Source of the DNA: JALYOC01 sp036675345
GTDB taxonomy: Bacteria > Myxococcota > Myxococcia > Myxococcales > Myxococcaceae
Reading direction: 5' to 3'
NCBI GenBank assembly: GCA_036675345.1
Contig: JAKFFE010000034.1
Location: 58,678 to 122,677, forward strand
Length of the DNA stretch: 64,000 nucleotides
The position numbers and the translations under genes were made by a program. The notes beneath the pieces are model-generated. The model had not been told where the DNA came from and did not search any database. It saw nothing but the letters and a program-made list of their open reading frames with translations. Below, in pieces: positions 8,916-17,595 of this stretch (position 1 is the first letter of the stretch; each line of letters starts with the position of its first letter).

Positions 8916-9465
8916 GGGCGCGGAACCTAGCGCAGCGCACCGGGAGCGAGACAGCCTCCCCCACGCCTACCGCGGTCGCTTGCCGCTCACGCCGGCCGGC
9001 GCGCCAGGCGTACTTACCGAGGGGTTCGACCGCTCAAGCGGCTCCATCGGGCGTGCCCATCCACGCGATCCGCGTCTTGGAGACGATTGGTCCTTCGGGG
9101 GGGCAAGTGGAGTGCAGGCCTCGCTCTTGCTCAGGCGCAGCGGGCTCTCCTCACTCCGGAGAACCGCTCCGGAAATAGGATGATCATCTTATTATTCTGG
9201 GTCCCCAGAGCCGGGCCCGACCTGAAAATAAGAAGAAGATCTTATTATTTTCCAGGCACCGGAGGCGCAGAGCCCGAAGGGCAGCCGACGCGCTCGTGGG
9301 TGCCCCTCTCCGTAGAAGTTTCAGGCTCCGAGGTCGGTGAGTCCGGGTCCATAAGCCGCAGTCGGAGACGACTGCCATCCCTCCCGGTCATGGCGGGCGA
9401 CCACCGCCAAGGACGGCGCTCCTGGCGCAGGGATGAAGCCCGGGCTCAAGCACTGAGCTGGGGGC
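8916..9465. other. 550-base intergenic region
   Basis: This lies between the Ig-like lipoprotein start and the stop of the small DUF7710-like gene. No convincing coding frame was found. It must contain the lipoprotein promoter. Its striking feature is an AT-rich repeat block at 9183-9254; the rest looks featureless. Confidence 0.6.
9183..9254. repeat. AT-rich block with three related ATCTTATTATT-type units
   Basis: In otherwise very GC-rich DNA, three related units occur: ATCATCTTATTATTCTGG, an inverted CCTGAAAATAAGAAGAAGAT, and AGATCTTATTATTTTCCAGG. The second and third face each other as an imperfect inverted repeat (CCTG-AAAATAA against TTATTTT-CCAGG). Between units 1 and 2 lies CTGGGTCCCCAG, a short palindrome. 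It could be a regulatory site, a hairpin, or the remnant of an inserted element. Confidence 0.5.
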
Positions 9466-9756
9466 TCAGGATCCCTGCTCGTTTCCGTGTTGGTAGTGGA
9501 AGTGCGGTTGGGCGATGGAGGTGAAAGCACCCTTGAACGCTGCGGTGGACTGCTCCTCCCGCTTCGCCTTGAAGTGGCCGTTCTCCACCGCCCACTCGAG
9601 CGTGCCCGCATCCAGCGGGTACCAGGTCAGCACCTCGCCGAGGGAGTGGCTTCGGATCCACGCCTCGGCCAGGGCCTTTTGACGAAAAACGCCGGAGGGG
9701 AACGTCGCTCCGGCGCCGTTGAACACCCACACCCCGCCTTCCTCCTCGGAGTGCAT
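9466..9756 (-). CDS. Small protein resembling the DUF7710 family
   Basis: The 96-residue product contains VWVFNGAGATFPSGVF, then AEAWIRSHSLGEVLTWYPLD, LEWAVENGHFKAK and a final FTSIAQPHFHYQHG. From memory this matches a widespread family of ~95-residue proteins annotated DUF7710, of unknown function; this should be confirmed by a profile search. No export signal is present. It follows the MaoC hydratase pair by 10 bases and is probably the last gene of that operon, although a metabolic link is not evident. Confidence 0.72.
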   Translation of the reverse strand: MHSEEEGGVWVFNGAGATFPSGVFRQKALAEAWIRSHSLGEVLTWYPLDAGTLEWAVENGHFKAKREEQSTAAFKGAFTSIAQPHFHYQHGNEQGS

Positions 9757-9766
9757 CCGGCGCGGC

Positions 9767-10402
9767 CTACTTCTTCGCCGCCGCCTTCTTCACCGGCGCG
9801 GCGCTCTTCGCCGGGGCCGCGGCCTTCTTGGCGCTGGTCTGGGCGGGCGCCTTCTTCGCCGCCGACTCCGGCGCGGCACGGGCGGCCTCGGCGGCCACCT
9901 GCTGGATGTTCTCCCGCTGGACGTTCATCACGATCGGCGGCTGTCCGGCCCGCTGACGGTTCTCATCCTCCAGCGAGTAGAACATCTGGATCTGCGAGCC
10001 ACCCTTGAGGACCAATTCGCCCTTCTGGTTCTCCGCCCACAGGTCGATCTCCGCATAGTAGCGGCCGTTCTCGCCCCAGCGGTCGGTCACCCGGCCCTTG
10101 CAGACCACGGTGTCGTTGGGCCACACGATCTTGATGAACTTCACCTGGTACTTGCGCAGCTGCGCGCCGCGGGCCCAGTCGGAGATCAGCTGGCCCAGAA
10201 AGCCCATGATCAGCATCCCGGGCGCGTACACCGACGGCATCCCGGCGCCCTTGGCGTAGACCTCGTCCACGTGGACCGGGTTGAAGTCACCCGAGGCTCC
10301 GGCGTAGCGGGACAGCTGCACCCGGTCGATGGGGGCCTTGGCCAGGGCCGGCAGCTCCTCACCGATCCGGACCGCCTCGAAGTACAGCTTGCGCGCGGGC
10401 AT
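9767..10402 (-). CDS. MaoC-like (R)-specific hydratase subunit with Ala/Lys-rich tail
   Basis: The 211-residue protein has a hot-dog fold hydratase core (about residues 1-150) with the hydratase-2 signature YAGASGDFNPVHVDEVYAK, containing the catalytic Asp and His. It is followed by about 50 residues made almost only of Ala, Lys, Pro and Ser. Paired with the preceding gene it resembles the HadAB/HadBC type of heterodimeric 3-hydroxyacyl-(ACP/CoA) dehydratase, with this as the catalytic subunit. The start codon overlaps the stop of the partner by one base (TGATG). The basic tail is unusual for the family and resembles histone-like or nucleic-acid/polyanion-binding tails. Confidence 0.87.
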   Translation of the reverse strand: MPARKLYFEAVRIGEELPALAKAPIDRVQLSRYAGASGDFNPVHVDEVYAKGAGMPSVYAPGMLIMGFLGQLISDWARGAQLRKYQVKFIKIVWPNDTVVCKGRVTDRWGENGRYYAEIDLWAENQKGELVLKGGSQIQMFYSLEDENRQRAGQPPIVMNVQRENIQQVAAEAARAAPESAAKKAPAQTSAKKAAAPAKSAAPVKKAAAKK

Positions 10403-10851
10403 CAGACGTTCTCCTTCGAGGCGCGGACCACCAGGGTGCGCTTGGCCCGGAACACGAGGTTGCCCTCTTCGTCCCGGCCTTCATCCTCGATCACCGCCAC
10501 ATCCATCTTTCCTGCCGGCCCGGTCTTCTCGAACACGTCCGAGACCCGGGTGGCCACGTAGATCCGGTCCCCGGCGATGATCGGCCGCTCGTACTCGAAG
10601 GACTGCTCGGCGTGGAGCAGGCTCTTGATCCCCACTCCCAGCAGCTCGCGCAGATCCGCGGCGGAGTGGAAGGAGGCGGGGAAGGTGGGCGGGGCCACGA
10701 TGGTGGGGTAGCCGGAGGCCCGGGCGTACTCCTCGTCGTAGAAGATCGGGTTGTAGTCACCCACCGCTTCGGCGAACCGGCGGATGGCGCCCTTCTCCAC
10801 CTCGTTGAGGGTGGGAGGCGACGAGCGACCAATGGCGTTCTTGTCCAGCAT
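10402..10851 (-). CDS. MaoC-like dehydratase partner subunit (N-terminal FAS1/HadA-like)
   Basis: This 149-residue hot-dog protein has IRRFAEAVGDYNPIFYDEEYARASGYPTI and a PPTF segment, the typical start of HadA-like (FAS1-type dehydratase N-terminal) subunits. They contribute the substrate-binding half of a heterodimer with the catalytic MaoC subunit. It is translationally coupled to that subunit (one-base overlap) and follows the dehydrogenase-like gene by 20 bases. The set may act on 3-hydroxyacyl thioesters in fatty-acid synthesis or breakdown. Confidence 0.87.
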   Translation of the reverse strand: MLDKNAIGRSSPPTLNEVEKGAIRRFAEAVGDYNPIFYDEEYARASGYPTIVAPPTFPASFHSAADLRELLGVGIKSLLHAEQSFEYERPIIAGDRIYVATRVSDVFEKTGPAGKMDVAVIEDEGRDEEGNLVFRAKRTLVVRASKENV

Positions 10852-10871
10852 CTGCAGTCTCTCCCTTGCGC

Positions 10872-11873
10872 TTACCGTCCGGCGGGAAGTTCCAGCACGG
10901 TCAGCAATCCCGGATCGGCGACGGTGACCCGCGGCGCGGCGTTCACGACCAGATGGGCGGTGGCGCGATCTCCCTCCACCCCTCCCTGAATCAGCACTTC
11001 CACCCGCGCGTCGCCTTCGATCACGATCCGATCGCCGACTGTCTCCGCGCCCAGGGCCAGGGTCAGCTCCAGCCGGACCTTCTCCTGTCCCTCGGAGAGC
11101 CCGCTGGCAGTCTGGAAGATCCCCGCCACCCGTCCCTTGCGGACCAGGAACGCCCCGCCGGGGATGTCCTCTTCGGCCACCACCGGGAAGATCTCCTCTT
11201 CAAAGTCGTCGCAGTCCATCCCCAGGCCCAGCGCGCAGAGGGCGGCGGACTCCATCAGCCCCACGTGGCCGATCTGGTCCTTCTCCGCCAAAGCGTCGAA
11301 CTCGTCCTCGGTCAGCCCGGCGCCGATCTTCCGCTGCAGCGCCTCCCGGCGGGTCCGCGCGTCCACGATGCGGGTGACCGACACATGCCGGACCTCCCCA
11401 CACACCGCGCCCGCCGTGGCCACCAGCCGGTCCATCACGAAGCCCGGGTTCACCCCGGTCCCCAGCACCGTCACTCCCGCCTTCTGCGCGGCGCGATCCA
11501 GCTTGTCCGCCAACTCCGGGTGCTTGAGGTACGGAAACGCCAGCTCCTCGCAGGTCGAGACCACCGACATGCCCAGCTTGAACGCCTCCAGCAATTGTTC
11601 CGAAACCTGTGGCAAGCGCGATCCCGTGGCCTGCAACAGCACCGCGCCCTGGTTCTTCCCCAACGCTTCCTTCAGCGTGGCGGAGATCTTCACCTTCACG
11701 CCGGGGATGCCGATCAGCTCACCCAGCTTCTTGCCGGTCAGCTGGGGATTGGAGTCCACGGCTCCCACCAACTCCACCTCCGGAGAGGCAGAGGCAGCGC
11801 GCGCGATCTCCTGTCCAATGAAGCCCAGGCCCATGACCACCACGGGCACCGGCCCTTGAGGGGCCTTTCCCAT
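10872..11873 (-). CDS. NAD(P)-binding oxidoreductase of the DapB / 2,4-diaminopentanoate dehydrogenase type
   Basis: The 333-residue enzyme has an N-terminal Rossmann fold (VVVMGLGFIGQEIARAA) like DapB, then TCEELAFPYL, GTGVNPGFVMDRLV and a C-terminal domain that fits the DAP-dehydrogenase (Ord-like) branch better than true dihydrodipicolinate reductase, which is only about 270 residues. The family oxidises or forms amine/imine compounds. The substrate is unknown here. It is first in an operon with the two MaoC subunits, so an amino- or keto-acyl pathway is possible. Two lysine-aminomutase-like genes occur much further away (58-60.8 kb) and need not be linked. Confidence 0.75.
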   Translation of the reverse strand: MGKAPQGPVPVVVMGLGFIGQEIARAASASPEVELVGAVDSNPQLTGKKLGELIGIPGVKVKISATLKEALGKNQGAVLLQATGSRLPQVSEQLLEAFKLGMSVVSTCEELAFPYLKHPELADKLDRAAQKAGVTVLGTGVNPGFVMDRLVATAGAVCGEVRHVSVTRIVDARTRREALQRKIGAGLTEDEFDALAEKDQIGHVGLMESAALCALGLGMDCDDFEEEIFPVVAEEDIPGGAFLVRKGRVAGIFQTASGLSEGQEKVRLELTLALGAETVGDRIVIEGDARVEVLIQGGVEGDRATAHLVVNAAPRVTVADPGLLTVLELPAGR

Positions 11874-12137
11874 CCGAGGTTTCTCCCGAAAATCAAGGCC
11901 TTACAGCGAAATCGCAGCGCGGATGACAATAGACGAGGGCGTTGGGCCAGGCAAGCCAAACTTTGGACCCTACCCCCAGGGGCTAGCGTGCAAGCCCTCG
12001 GAGCCACTGCGTTTTTCCTGTCGACGACCCCATGTACGCTCTGGCCGCACCTTGCCGTTCCTCATGGAAGGCGGGAATCCAGGTGTATAAAGCCAACACT
12101 CCGCGGCAGCTGGGCGAGAGCGGGAACTGCTGGAGAC

Positions 12138-13244
12138 ATGGACCGAATTCTATTGGTGGATGACGACGCGCTGATCCTCCAGGCGCTGTCCCGGATCCTG
12201 ACCTCCGAAGGCTACGAGGTGATCGCCCACTCCAATCCGATGGAGGCCGCGAACGAGACCCGGTTCAACGTGGTGATCACCGACTTCATGATGCCCCACC
12301 TCAACGGGGTGGAGCTGCTGGGGCTGCTCAAGGAGCGCAACCCCCGCGCGGTGCGGATGCTGCTGACCGCGGCCGCCGACTTCCGGGTGGCCAGCGAGGC
12401 GGTCAACCGGGGCGAGGTGTTCCGGCTGTTGGGCAAGCCCTGGACCATGGCCGAGCTCACCTCCGCGGTGCGTCAGGCGGTCAGCCACTACCATTTGGTG
12501 GAGGAGAACGAGCGGCTGACCGAGGAGCTGTCGGTGAAGAACGGCCAGCTGCTGAGCATCAACAAGGATCTCGAGCACCTGGTGGCCGAGCGCACCAACG
12601 GCCTGCTGGACGGGATGATCTCCGCGCTGGACTACCGGGACACCGAGACCCAGTGGCACTCCCGGAGGGTGGCGCTGACCGCGCGGCACATCGCCAAGAC
12701 CGCGGGGATCACCGGCCCGCAGCTGGACGTGATCGAGCAGGGGTCGCTGCTGCACGACATCGGCAAGATCGGGGTGCGGGACTCGATCCTGCTCAAGCCC
12801 GGTCCGCTCACCCCCGAAGAGTGGGTGGAGATGAAGCTGCACCCGGAGATCGGCCACCGGATGCTCTCCAAGATGCCGTACCTCAAGGACGCCTCCCAGA
12901 TCGTGCTCGAACACCAGGAGCGCTGGGACGGGCACGGCTATCCGAACGGGAAGAAGGGCGAGGAGATCGTGATCGGCGCCCGCATCTTCTGCATCGCCGA
13001 CACCATGGACGCGATCACCTCCGATCGCCCCTACCGCAAGGGCCGCCCGCTGCAGGTGGCCAAGGACGAGATCAAGCGCTGCGCCGGGACCCAGTTCGAT
13101 CCCCAGCTGGTGGAGGCCTACCTCTCGGTCCCCGACTCGGAGTGGGACGAGATCCGCCGGGTGGTGGAGGGGATGGAGGTCACGGAGCTGGCCCGCTGGA
13201 ACGGCAACATCATCCTCGGCCCCGGCAAGCGCCTCAACGGCTGA
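12138..13244 (+). CDS. Response regulator with HD-GYP domain (c-di-GMP phosphodiesterase)
   Basis: The 368-residue protein begins with a receiver (residues 1-120; acidic pair DDD in ILLVDDDALI, acceptor Asp in VVITDFMMP, Lys in GKPW). A short helical linker leads to an HD-GYP domain (about 155-345) containing LLHDIGKIG and EHQERWDGHGYP, so the HD and GYP signatures are intact. Such proteins hydrolyse cyclic di-GMP under control of a histidine kinase; no kinase gene is adjacent. The ATG at 12138 was chosen because the receiver starts there and TGGAG precedes it. Its stop abuts that of the convergent lipoprotein gene. Confidence 0.93.
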   Translation: MDRILLVDDDALILQALSRILTSEGYEVIAHSNPMEAANETRFNVVITDFMMPHLNGVELLGLLKERNPRAVRMLLTAAADFRVASEAVNRGEVFRLLGKPWTMAELTSAVRQAVSHYHLVEENERLTEELSVKNGQLLSINKDLEHLVAERTNGLLDGMISALDYRDTETQWHSRRVALTARHIAKTAGITGPQLDVIEQGSLLHDIGKIGVRDSILLKPGPLTPEEWVEMKLHPEIGHRMLSKMPYLKDASQIVLEHQERWDGHGYPNGKKGEEIVIGARIFCIADTMDAITSDRPYRKGRPLQVAKDEIKRCAGTQFDPQLVEAYLSVPDSEWDEIRRVVEGMEVTELARWNGNIILGPGKRLNG

Positions 13245-15374
13245 TCAGGGCGTGGCCAGCACCCGGACCATCCGGTCCCCTTCGATCAGCCGGTCCACCA
13301 CCTCCATCCCCCGGATCACCTCGCCGAAGTTCGTGTAGCGCCCGTCCAGGTGCGGCTGGGCGGAGGTGGTGACGAAGAACTGGCTGCCGCCGGTGTCCTT
13401 GCCCGAGAGCGCCATCCCGACCGCGCCCCGCCGGTAGGTGCGGTGGGTCAGCTCGCAGCGGATGGAGTAGCCCGGCCCCCCCTCCCCGTCTCCGCGCGGA
13501 TCGCCGCCCTGGGCCACGAAGTCGGGCACCACCCGGTGGAAGCCCAGCCCATCGAAGTAGCCACGCTTGGCCAGGGCGAACAGATGCGCGGAGGTCCGCG
13601 GCGCCTCCTCGGTGTCCAGCTTCACCACGAAGGTGCCCTTGGCGGTCTCGAAGGTCAGGGTGGCGCCGGACGGCGCGGTGGGCAGCGCCTGCGTCGAGGC
13701 AGGAAAGGGCACCCCCTGGGGCCGCAGCGGCTGACCGGTCAGCTTGTTCAGGGCCGAGGCCGCCGAGGTCCGGACCTGGGCGTGCGGCGAGTCCAGCCAG
13801 GGGCGCAGGAACGCAGTCGCCTCCTCGGCGCGGGCCTTCTGGGTGGCCTCCTCCTCCGGGGTGCGCGGATCCTGCGGCCGGGCCAGATCCGCCAGGGCCT
13901 CGGCGATCGGCGCCAGCTCCGGTTCGGAGGACACCCGCTGGGCCAGGGCCAGGACTTGCGGGTAGGAGGCCCGGTCCCCCAGCGCCGCCAGGGCCAGGGC
14001 CGCGTTGGCGGCCACGATCCGATCCTCGCCGGAGAGCAACGGACGGATCTTCTCCGCCGCGCCGGCCGGCTTGAGCGCCGCCACCAGCTCCAGCGCCGCG
14101 TTGCGCACCAGCGGGCTGGCGTGGTCCAGCGCGGAGAGCGCCGAGGCGCCCAGCTTCTCGGCGCCGCCGGTGGGAGGGGTCCGGGCCAGCTCACGCAACG
14201 CCACCGCCAGCCGCCGCGGCTCCGGCACCAGGCCGCGACCGCAGCCGGGGCTCTGCGTCAGCGAGCCGGTGATCCGGTCCAAGGCGGCGGCGAAGCGGCA
14301 GTCCAACCAGGCCAGATCCGAGGAGGGGGAGGCCGCCAGCGCCGCGGCCACCGCCGCCCGCAGCTTGCCCAGCAGCGCCTCGCCCCGGGGAGGCAGCCCG
14401 GCCTGGGCCAGGGCCAGCAGCGGCTGGTTGCCCGCGGCCAGCTCCCCGGCGGTCAGCCGCTCCACGAAGCGAACTGCTCCCTCCAGGGTCCCCAGTGCCG
14501 GGCAGTTGTCCGACTCGCAGCGCTCCACCCGCTTGATCAAGGCGCGGATCACCTCCACCGCCACCCGCGGATCCGGATCCGCCAGCAACGCGCCCAGCGC
14601 GGGCAGATCCTCGGCGGTCCCCACCTCTCCCAGTCCGCGCACGCACAGCGCCCGGACCTCGGGGTCCGGATCCGCCAGCCCGGAGAGCAGCGCCGGGCGC
14701 GCCGGCGCGGCCTTGGCGAAGGTCAGCACATATGCCCCCGCATAGCGCACCGGCTGCGGCGCGGAGGGGTTGAGCAGCCCCAGCGCGGAGACCACCGATC
14801 GCTCCTCCAGCTTCTCGGTGCGCCGGGCGATCAGCCCCAGCGACAGCCCGGCGCGGGCGGCGATCTGGGGGTTCGGATCGGTCACCCCCCCGCGCAGCCG
14901 CTCCTCGGCGGTGGGGGTGGAGGACTTGCCCAGCGCCTCCAGCATCCGCACCCGCGCCGGCAGATCCCCCTCCGCGGCCTCGGCCATCAGCAGCGCCTCG
15001 GCGATCCGTTCATCGGTGCCGGCGGGGAGCGGATCCCACGACTGCAAGAACAGCCCGGCGGCGAACGCCGCCTCGGCGCGGACGGTGGCCGCAGGATCGG
15101 TCAGCCGGGAGAGCACTGTCTCCAGCGTCCGCAGATCCGCGACCCGCCCCAGCGCCCACAGCGCGCGCGCCCGCACCAGGGGGTCCGGCGCTGCGGCCAG
15201 CTCGCTCAACCGGCCCTGGGCGTCCCGCCGATCCTCCAGCCGGGCGATCTCGTCGGCCACCACCGGATCCACCCGCGCGGGTTCGTCGGTCACCGCGGTG
15301 GCCGGGGCCGGACGGGAGGGGGTGGTGCAGCCGAGGGCGGCGCAGAGGAGCCAGAGCGGAAGGGAGGCGCGCAT
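13245..15374 (-). CDS. Lipoprotein fusing HEAT repeats to a cyclophilin peptidyl-prolyl isomerase
   Basis: The protein has 709 residues from the ATG at 15374 (a TTG at 15392 is less likely). The signal peptide ends in LLCAALGC (lipobox). About 500 residues of HEAT-like helical repeats follow (many copies of DPDPxVRxxAxxALGxxG). The last ~140 residues are a cyclophilin with FHRVVPDFVAQGGDP, GSQFFVTT and PHLDGRYTNFG, retaining the catalytic Arg and the substrate-binding Gln and Phe. It is probably a membrane-tethered folding factor whose repeats bind client proteins. It ends exactly next to the HD-GYP gene, and the two stops share TGATCA. Confidence 0.9.
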   Translation of the reverse strand: MRASLPLWLLCAALGCTTPSRPAPATAVTDEPARVDPVVADEIARLEDRRDAQGRLSELAAAPDPLVRARALWALGRVADLRTLETVLSRLTDPAATVRAEAAFAAGLFLQSWDPLPAGTDERIAEALLMAEAAEGDLPARVRMLEALGKSSTPTAEERLRGGVTDPNPQIAARAGLSLGLIARRTEKLEERSVVSALGLLNPSAPQPVRYAGAYVLTFAKAAPARPALLSGLADPDPEVRALCVRGLGEVGTAEDLPALGALLADPDPRVAVEVIRALIKRVERCESDNCPALGTLEGAVRFVERLTAGELAAGNQPLLALAQAGLPPRGEALLGKLRAAVAAALAASPSSDLAWLDCRFAAALDRITGSLTQSPGCGRGLVPEPRRLAVALRELARTPPTGGAEKLGASALSALDHASPLVRNAALELVAALKPAGAAEKIRPLLSGEDRIVAANAALALAALGDRASYPQVLALAQRVSSEPELAPIAEALADLARPQDPRTPEEEATQKARAEEATAFLRPWLDSPHAQVRTSAASALNKLTGQPLRPQGVPFPASTQALPTAPSGATLTFETAKGTFVVKLDTEEAPRTSAHLFALAKRGYFDGLGFHRVVPDFVAQGGDPRGDGEGGPGYSIRCELTHRTYRRGAVGMALSGKDTGGSQFFVTTSAQPHLDGRYTNFGEVIRGMEVVDRLIEGDRMVRVLATP

Positions 15375-15465
15375 GGCCCGGCCGTAGCCCAAATCCTCGG
15401 CGAAATCGATAGGTTAGGGATTCGATCCGTTGACTTGGATGCGGGGCGCCCGCGAGAATGGCCCG

Positions 15466-16437
15466 GTGAATTGCCCCGGTTGTGGCGCCTCGGTGGATGC
15501 GGGCACTGCCATCTGCCCCCAGTGCGACTTCATCATCGACACCTCGTTCCTGGAGGGGGTGTCCGAACCTCCGCCCGAGGCCGCCGCGCGGGACGACGCC
15601 ACCCGCCCGCGGGCCACCATGCCCTCCCCTCCCCCGGGGCGGGCGCCCACCGGGAGCAGAAAGCCGGTGGCCCGAGCTCCCACCGGCGCCCGTCCGGCGG
15701 CCGCCGGAGCCAGGCCCGCGCGCCCGGCCACCGGAGGCGCCCGTCCCGCCACCCGCTCCTCCGTCGCCTCCCGGATCAAGTCCTCCGACGAGGACGGCGC
15801 CACCCCACCCCGCGGCACCCGCGCCCCCGCCCCGCGTGCCATGCCCGAGGCCCCGGTCCGGACCATCCGCGAGGAGAGCAAGCAACGCGACTACCAGGCC
15901 CTGGCCAAGGAGTTCGTCCAGGAGGGCGGTCCGAAGCGGGAGGAGTTCAAGGTCCAGAAGATGACCTCCGCCGACGAGGCCTACTCCGAGGCGGCCCAGT
16001 TCATGGGTCGGCTGGGCAGCTCCGACAAGCTGGCCGCGGTGGGGATCGCCCTGGTGGTGCTGGTGTCCTTCTTCCCCTGGAAGACCACCGCCGCCGAGGG
16101 AGAGGTGCTGGGGCTGATGAGCCTGGGGATCCTGGGCCTGGTGGGGGCGCTGGTGGCAGGCGGCGCGCTCTACGCCCGCGTCCAGCGGCTGCTGCCCAAC
16201 CTCAACCCGGTGATCCCCTGGTTCGTCCAGCTGGGCGCGATCTGCTTTGTGATCGTGTGGTGCCTGATCTTCATCAAGCTCAGCTGGGACGGCACCCTGG
16301 TCCAGTCGCTGGACGGCAACGTGCAGCAGCCGATCTCCAAGCCGGATGTGGGGGTGTACTCGGCGCTGATGAGCGCGCTGCTGGCCCTGGGCGGAACCCT
16401 GATCGGCCTCAAGGAGCAGCCGCCGGACCGCCGCTGA
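15466..16437 (+). CDS. Zinc-ribbon protein with Ala/Pro-rich linker and membrane segments
   Basis: From a GTG at 15466 the product has 323 residues. It opens with a zinc ribbon (CPGCG...CPQC), continues with about 120 residues of Pro/Ala/Arg-rich disordered linker, a helical part (EFVQEGGPKREEFKV), and three or four hydrophobic segments (LAAVGIALVVLVSFFPW; GILGLVGALVAGGAL; FVQLGAICFVIVWCLIFI; YSALMSALLALGGTLIGL). This layout is common in myxobacteria; the function is unknown. An ATG at 15439 is an alternative start but would separate the ribbon from the N-terminus. The gene is divergent from the HEAT/cyclophilin gene. Confidence 0.8.
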   Translation: MNCPGCGASVDAGTAICPQCDFIIDTSFLEGVSEPPPEAAARDDATRPRATMPSPPPGRAPTGSRKPVARAPTGARPAAAGARPARPATGGARPATRSSVASRIKSSDEDGATPPRGTRAPAPRAMPEAPVRTIREESKQRDYQALAKEFVQEGGPKREEFKVQKMTSADEAYSEAAQFMGRLGSSDKLAAVGIALVVLVSFFPWKTTAAEGEVLGLMSLGILGLVGALVAGGALYARVQRLLPNLNPVIPWFVQLGAICFVIVWCLIFIKLSWDGTLVQSLDGNVQQPISKPDVGVYSALMSALLALGGTLIGLKEQPPDRR

Positions 16438-16470
16438 AGGGAGGTCCGGCGCCCGGCTCCGGCCAAGAGG

Positions 16471-16941
16471 CTAGGCCTGGGGCAGCTGCTCCTGGTCGCT
16501 GCTCTTGAGCAGCTCCTGGTTGCGCAGCTCGCCCTGCTCGCGCTGCATCTGCTCGCCCATCATCGCCAGGGCGTTGGCGTCCGCCTCCATGCGGGGGAAG
16601 AACTCGCGCTCCTCCTCCTCCACGTGGGTGCGCACCGACTGCTCCAGCTGGGCGATCAGGGTGTCGATCTTCGGATCCCGTGACTTGAGCTCCATGATCT
16701 CCGAGATCACCCGGCGCACCTGATCATGCTCGGCGCGGGCCTGACGGACCTTGGGCGCCAGCTCCGGGTTCTTCTCCGCGGTGGGATAGAAGTACTTCTC
16801 CTCCAGGGTGGCGTGGACGGTCAGATCCTCGGCCAGCTTTCCCAGCAGTGAGATCTTCTGCCGCCGCTCGGCGGTCCTCAGCTGCTCGAACAGCTCTTCC
16901 ACGTCCCGGTGCTGCTGCCTCAGTAGATCGATCGCGCCCAC
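16471..16941 (-). CDS. Hemerythrin HHE-domain protein
   Basis: The 156-residue helical bundle starts at a GTG with a clear GGAGGATGC ribosome site. The HHE metal pattern is visible: LLRQQHRDVEELF, LTVHATLEEKYFYP, ARAEHDQVRRVI and VRTHVEEEEREFFP, giving the His and Glu ligands for a di-iron site. Such proteins sense or store oxygen or nitric oxide, or handle iron. The C-terminus is Gln-rich. A longer reading to 17523 has no support. Confidence 0.88.
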   Translation of the reverse strand: MGAIDLLRQQHRDVEELFEQLRTAERRQKISLLGKLAEDLTVHATLEEKYFYPTAEKNPELAPKVRQARAEHDQVRRVISEIMELKSRDPKIDTLIAQLEQSVRTHVEEEEREFFPRMEADANALAMMGEQMQREQGELRNQELLKSSDQEQLPQA

Positions 16942-17328
16942 GCATCCTCCGTCCGTTACGTCCGTGAGCTGGAAAGTCCGCACCCCGAGGGGCAGGGGCA
17001 ATCGGCACCGGGCACTTTTCTCCAGATTTCTCCCTGGGGGTCGGAGAGCGGGCGGGCGTTGGGCCCGGCCCCCGGGAACGGGTTGAGTGTCACCGGGGCA
17101 GCGCCCGGGGGAGGTTCTCCGGTCCGATGGCAGCGGATTCCACCCCCTCCATGTTGTGGGCTTCCGGAGCCAGCCATGCGACCGCTGTTGACCCCATCGA
17201 ACGTCGGGACGCCCGCCGGAACCGGAACTTCCTACCTGTGTGCGGTCGGAGCCACACCCCGTACCCGGAGGAATGACGCGCGTTTGCAAGGCAGCGGTCC
17301 GGCACGGGGGCTGCTGATGGAGGGGACC
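16942..17328. other. 387-base intergenic region between divergent genes
   Basis: This holds the promoters for the leftward hemerythrin gene and the rightward small gene at 17329. A TTGACC occurs near 17198 on the plus strand but without a clear -10 element. No coding frame, RNA gene or repeat was recognised. Confidence 0.5.
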
Positions 17329-17574
17329 ATGAACGTTGTGTTGGAACGGGCGAGCAGGGGTTGGAAGGTGCGGGTCACGCCCGCTGGGGAAGACGCTCTG
17401 GTGTACCGGTACTCCACCCTGGCCCAGGCGCGCTTCTTCGCCGCGGTGTTCTCGCTGGGTCCGCCGCAGTGGCCCACCGCCAACCGGGTCCGGGAGCGGG
17501 CCCGCAAAGCGGTGGCCTCCCAATACGAGACGCTGTCCGCCGCCGACCTGCTCGCGGAGGCCCCCGCCTTCTAG
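17329..17574 (+). CDS. Small hypothetical protein, 81 residues
   Basis: The frame from the ATG at 17329 has a GGAGG five bases upstream, and the codon use is as GC-rich as that of neighbouring genes. The product (MNVVLERASRGWKVRVTPAG...) looks like a small beta-alpha domain with a basic C-terminal half (RVRERARKAVASQYETL). No family is recognised. It is followed by the 17596 gene after 21 bases, so they may be co-transcribed. Confidence 0.6.
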   Translation: MNVVLERASRGWKVRVTPAGEDALVYRYSTLAQARFFAAVFSLGPPQWPTANRVRERARKAVASQYETLSAADLLAEAPAF

Positions 17575-17595
17575 AGGTGTGGTAGGTGCGGCGCC

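Noticed and set aside
10872..11873. Dihydrodipicolinate reductase (dapB)
   Set aside because: The protein is ~60 residues too long and its C-terminal half fits the diaminopentanoate-dehydrogenase type better; the neighbours are not lysine-biosynthesis genes.
12043..12060. Possible sigma-54 promoter (TGGCCGCACCTTGC) upstream of the HD-GYP gene
   Set aside because: The spacing between the GG and GC elements is one base short of the required -24/-12 geometry.
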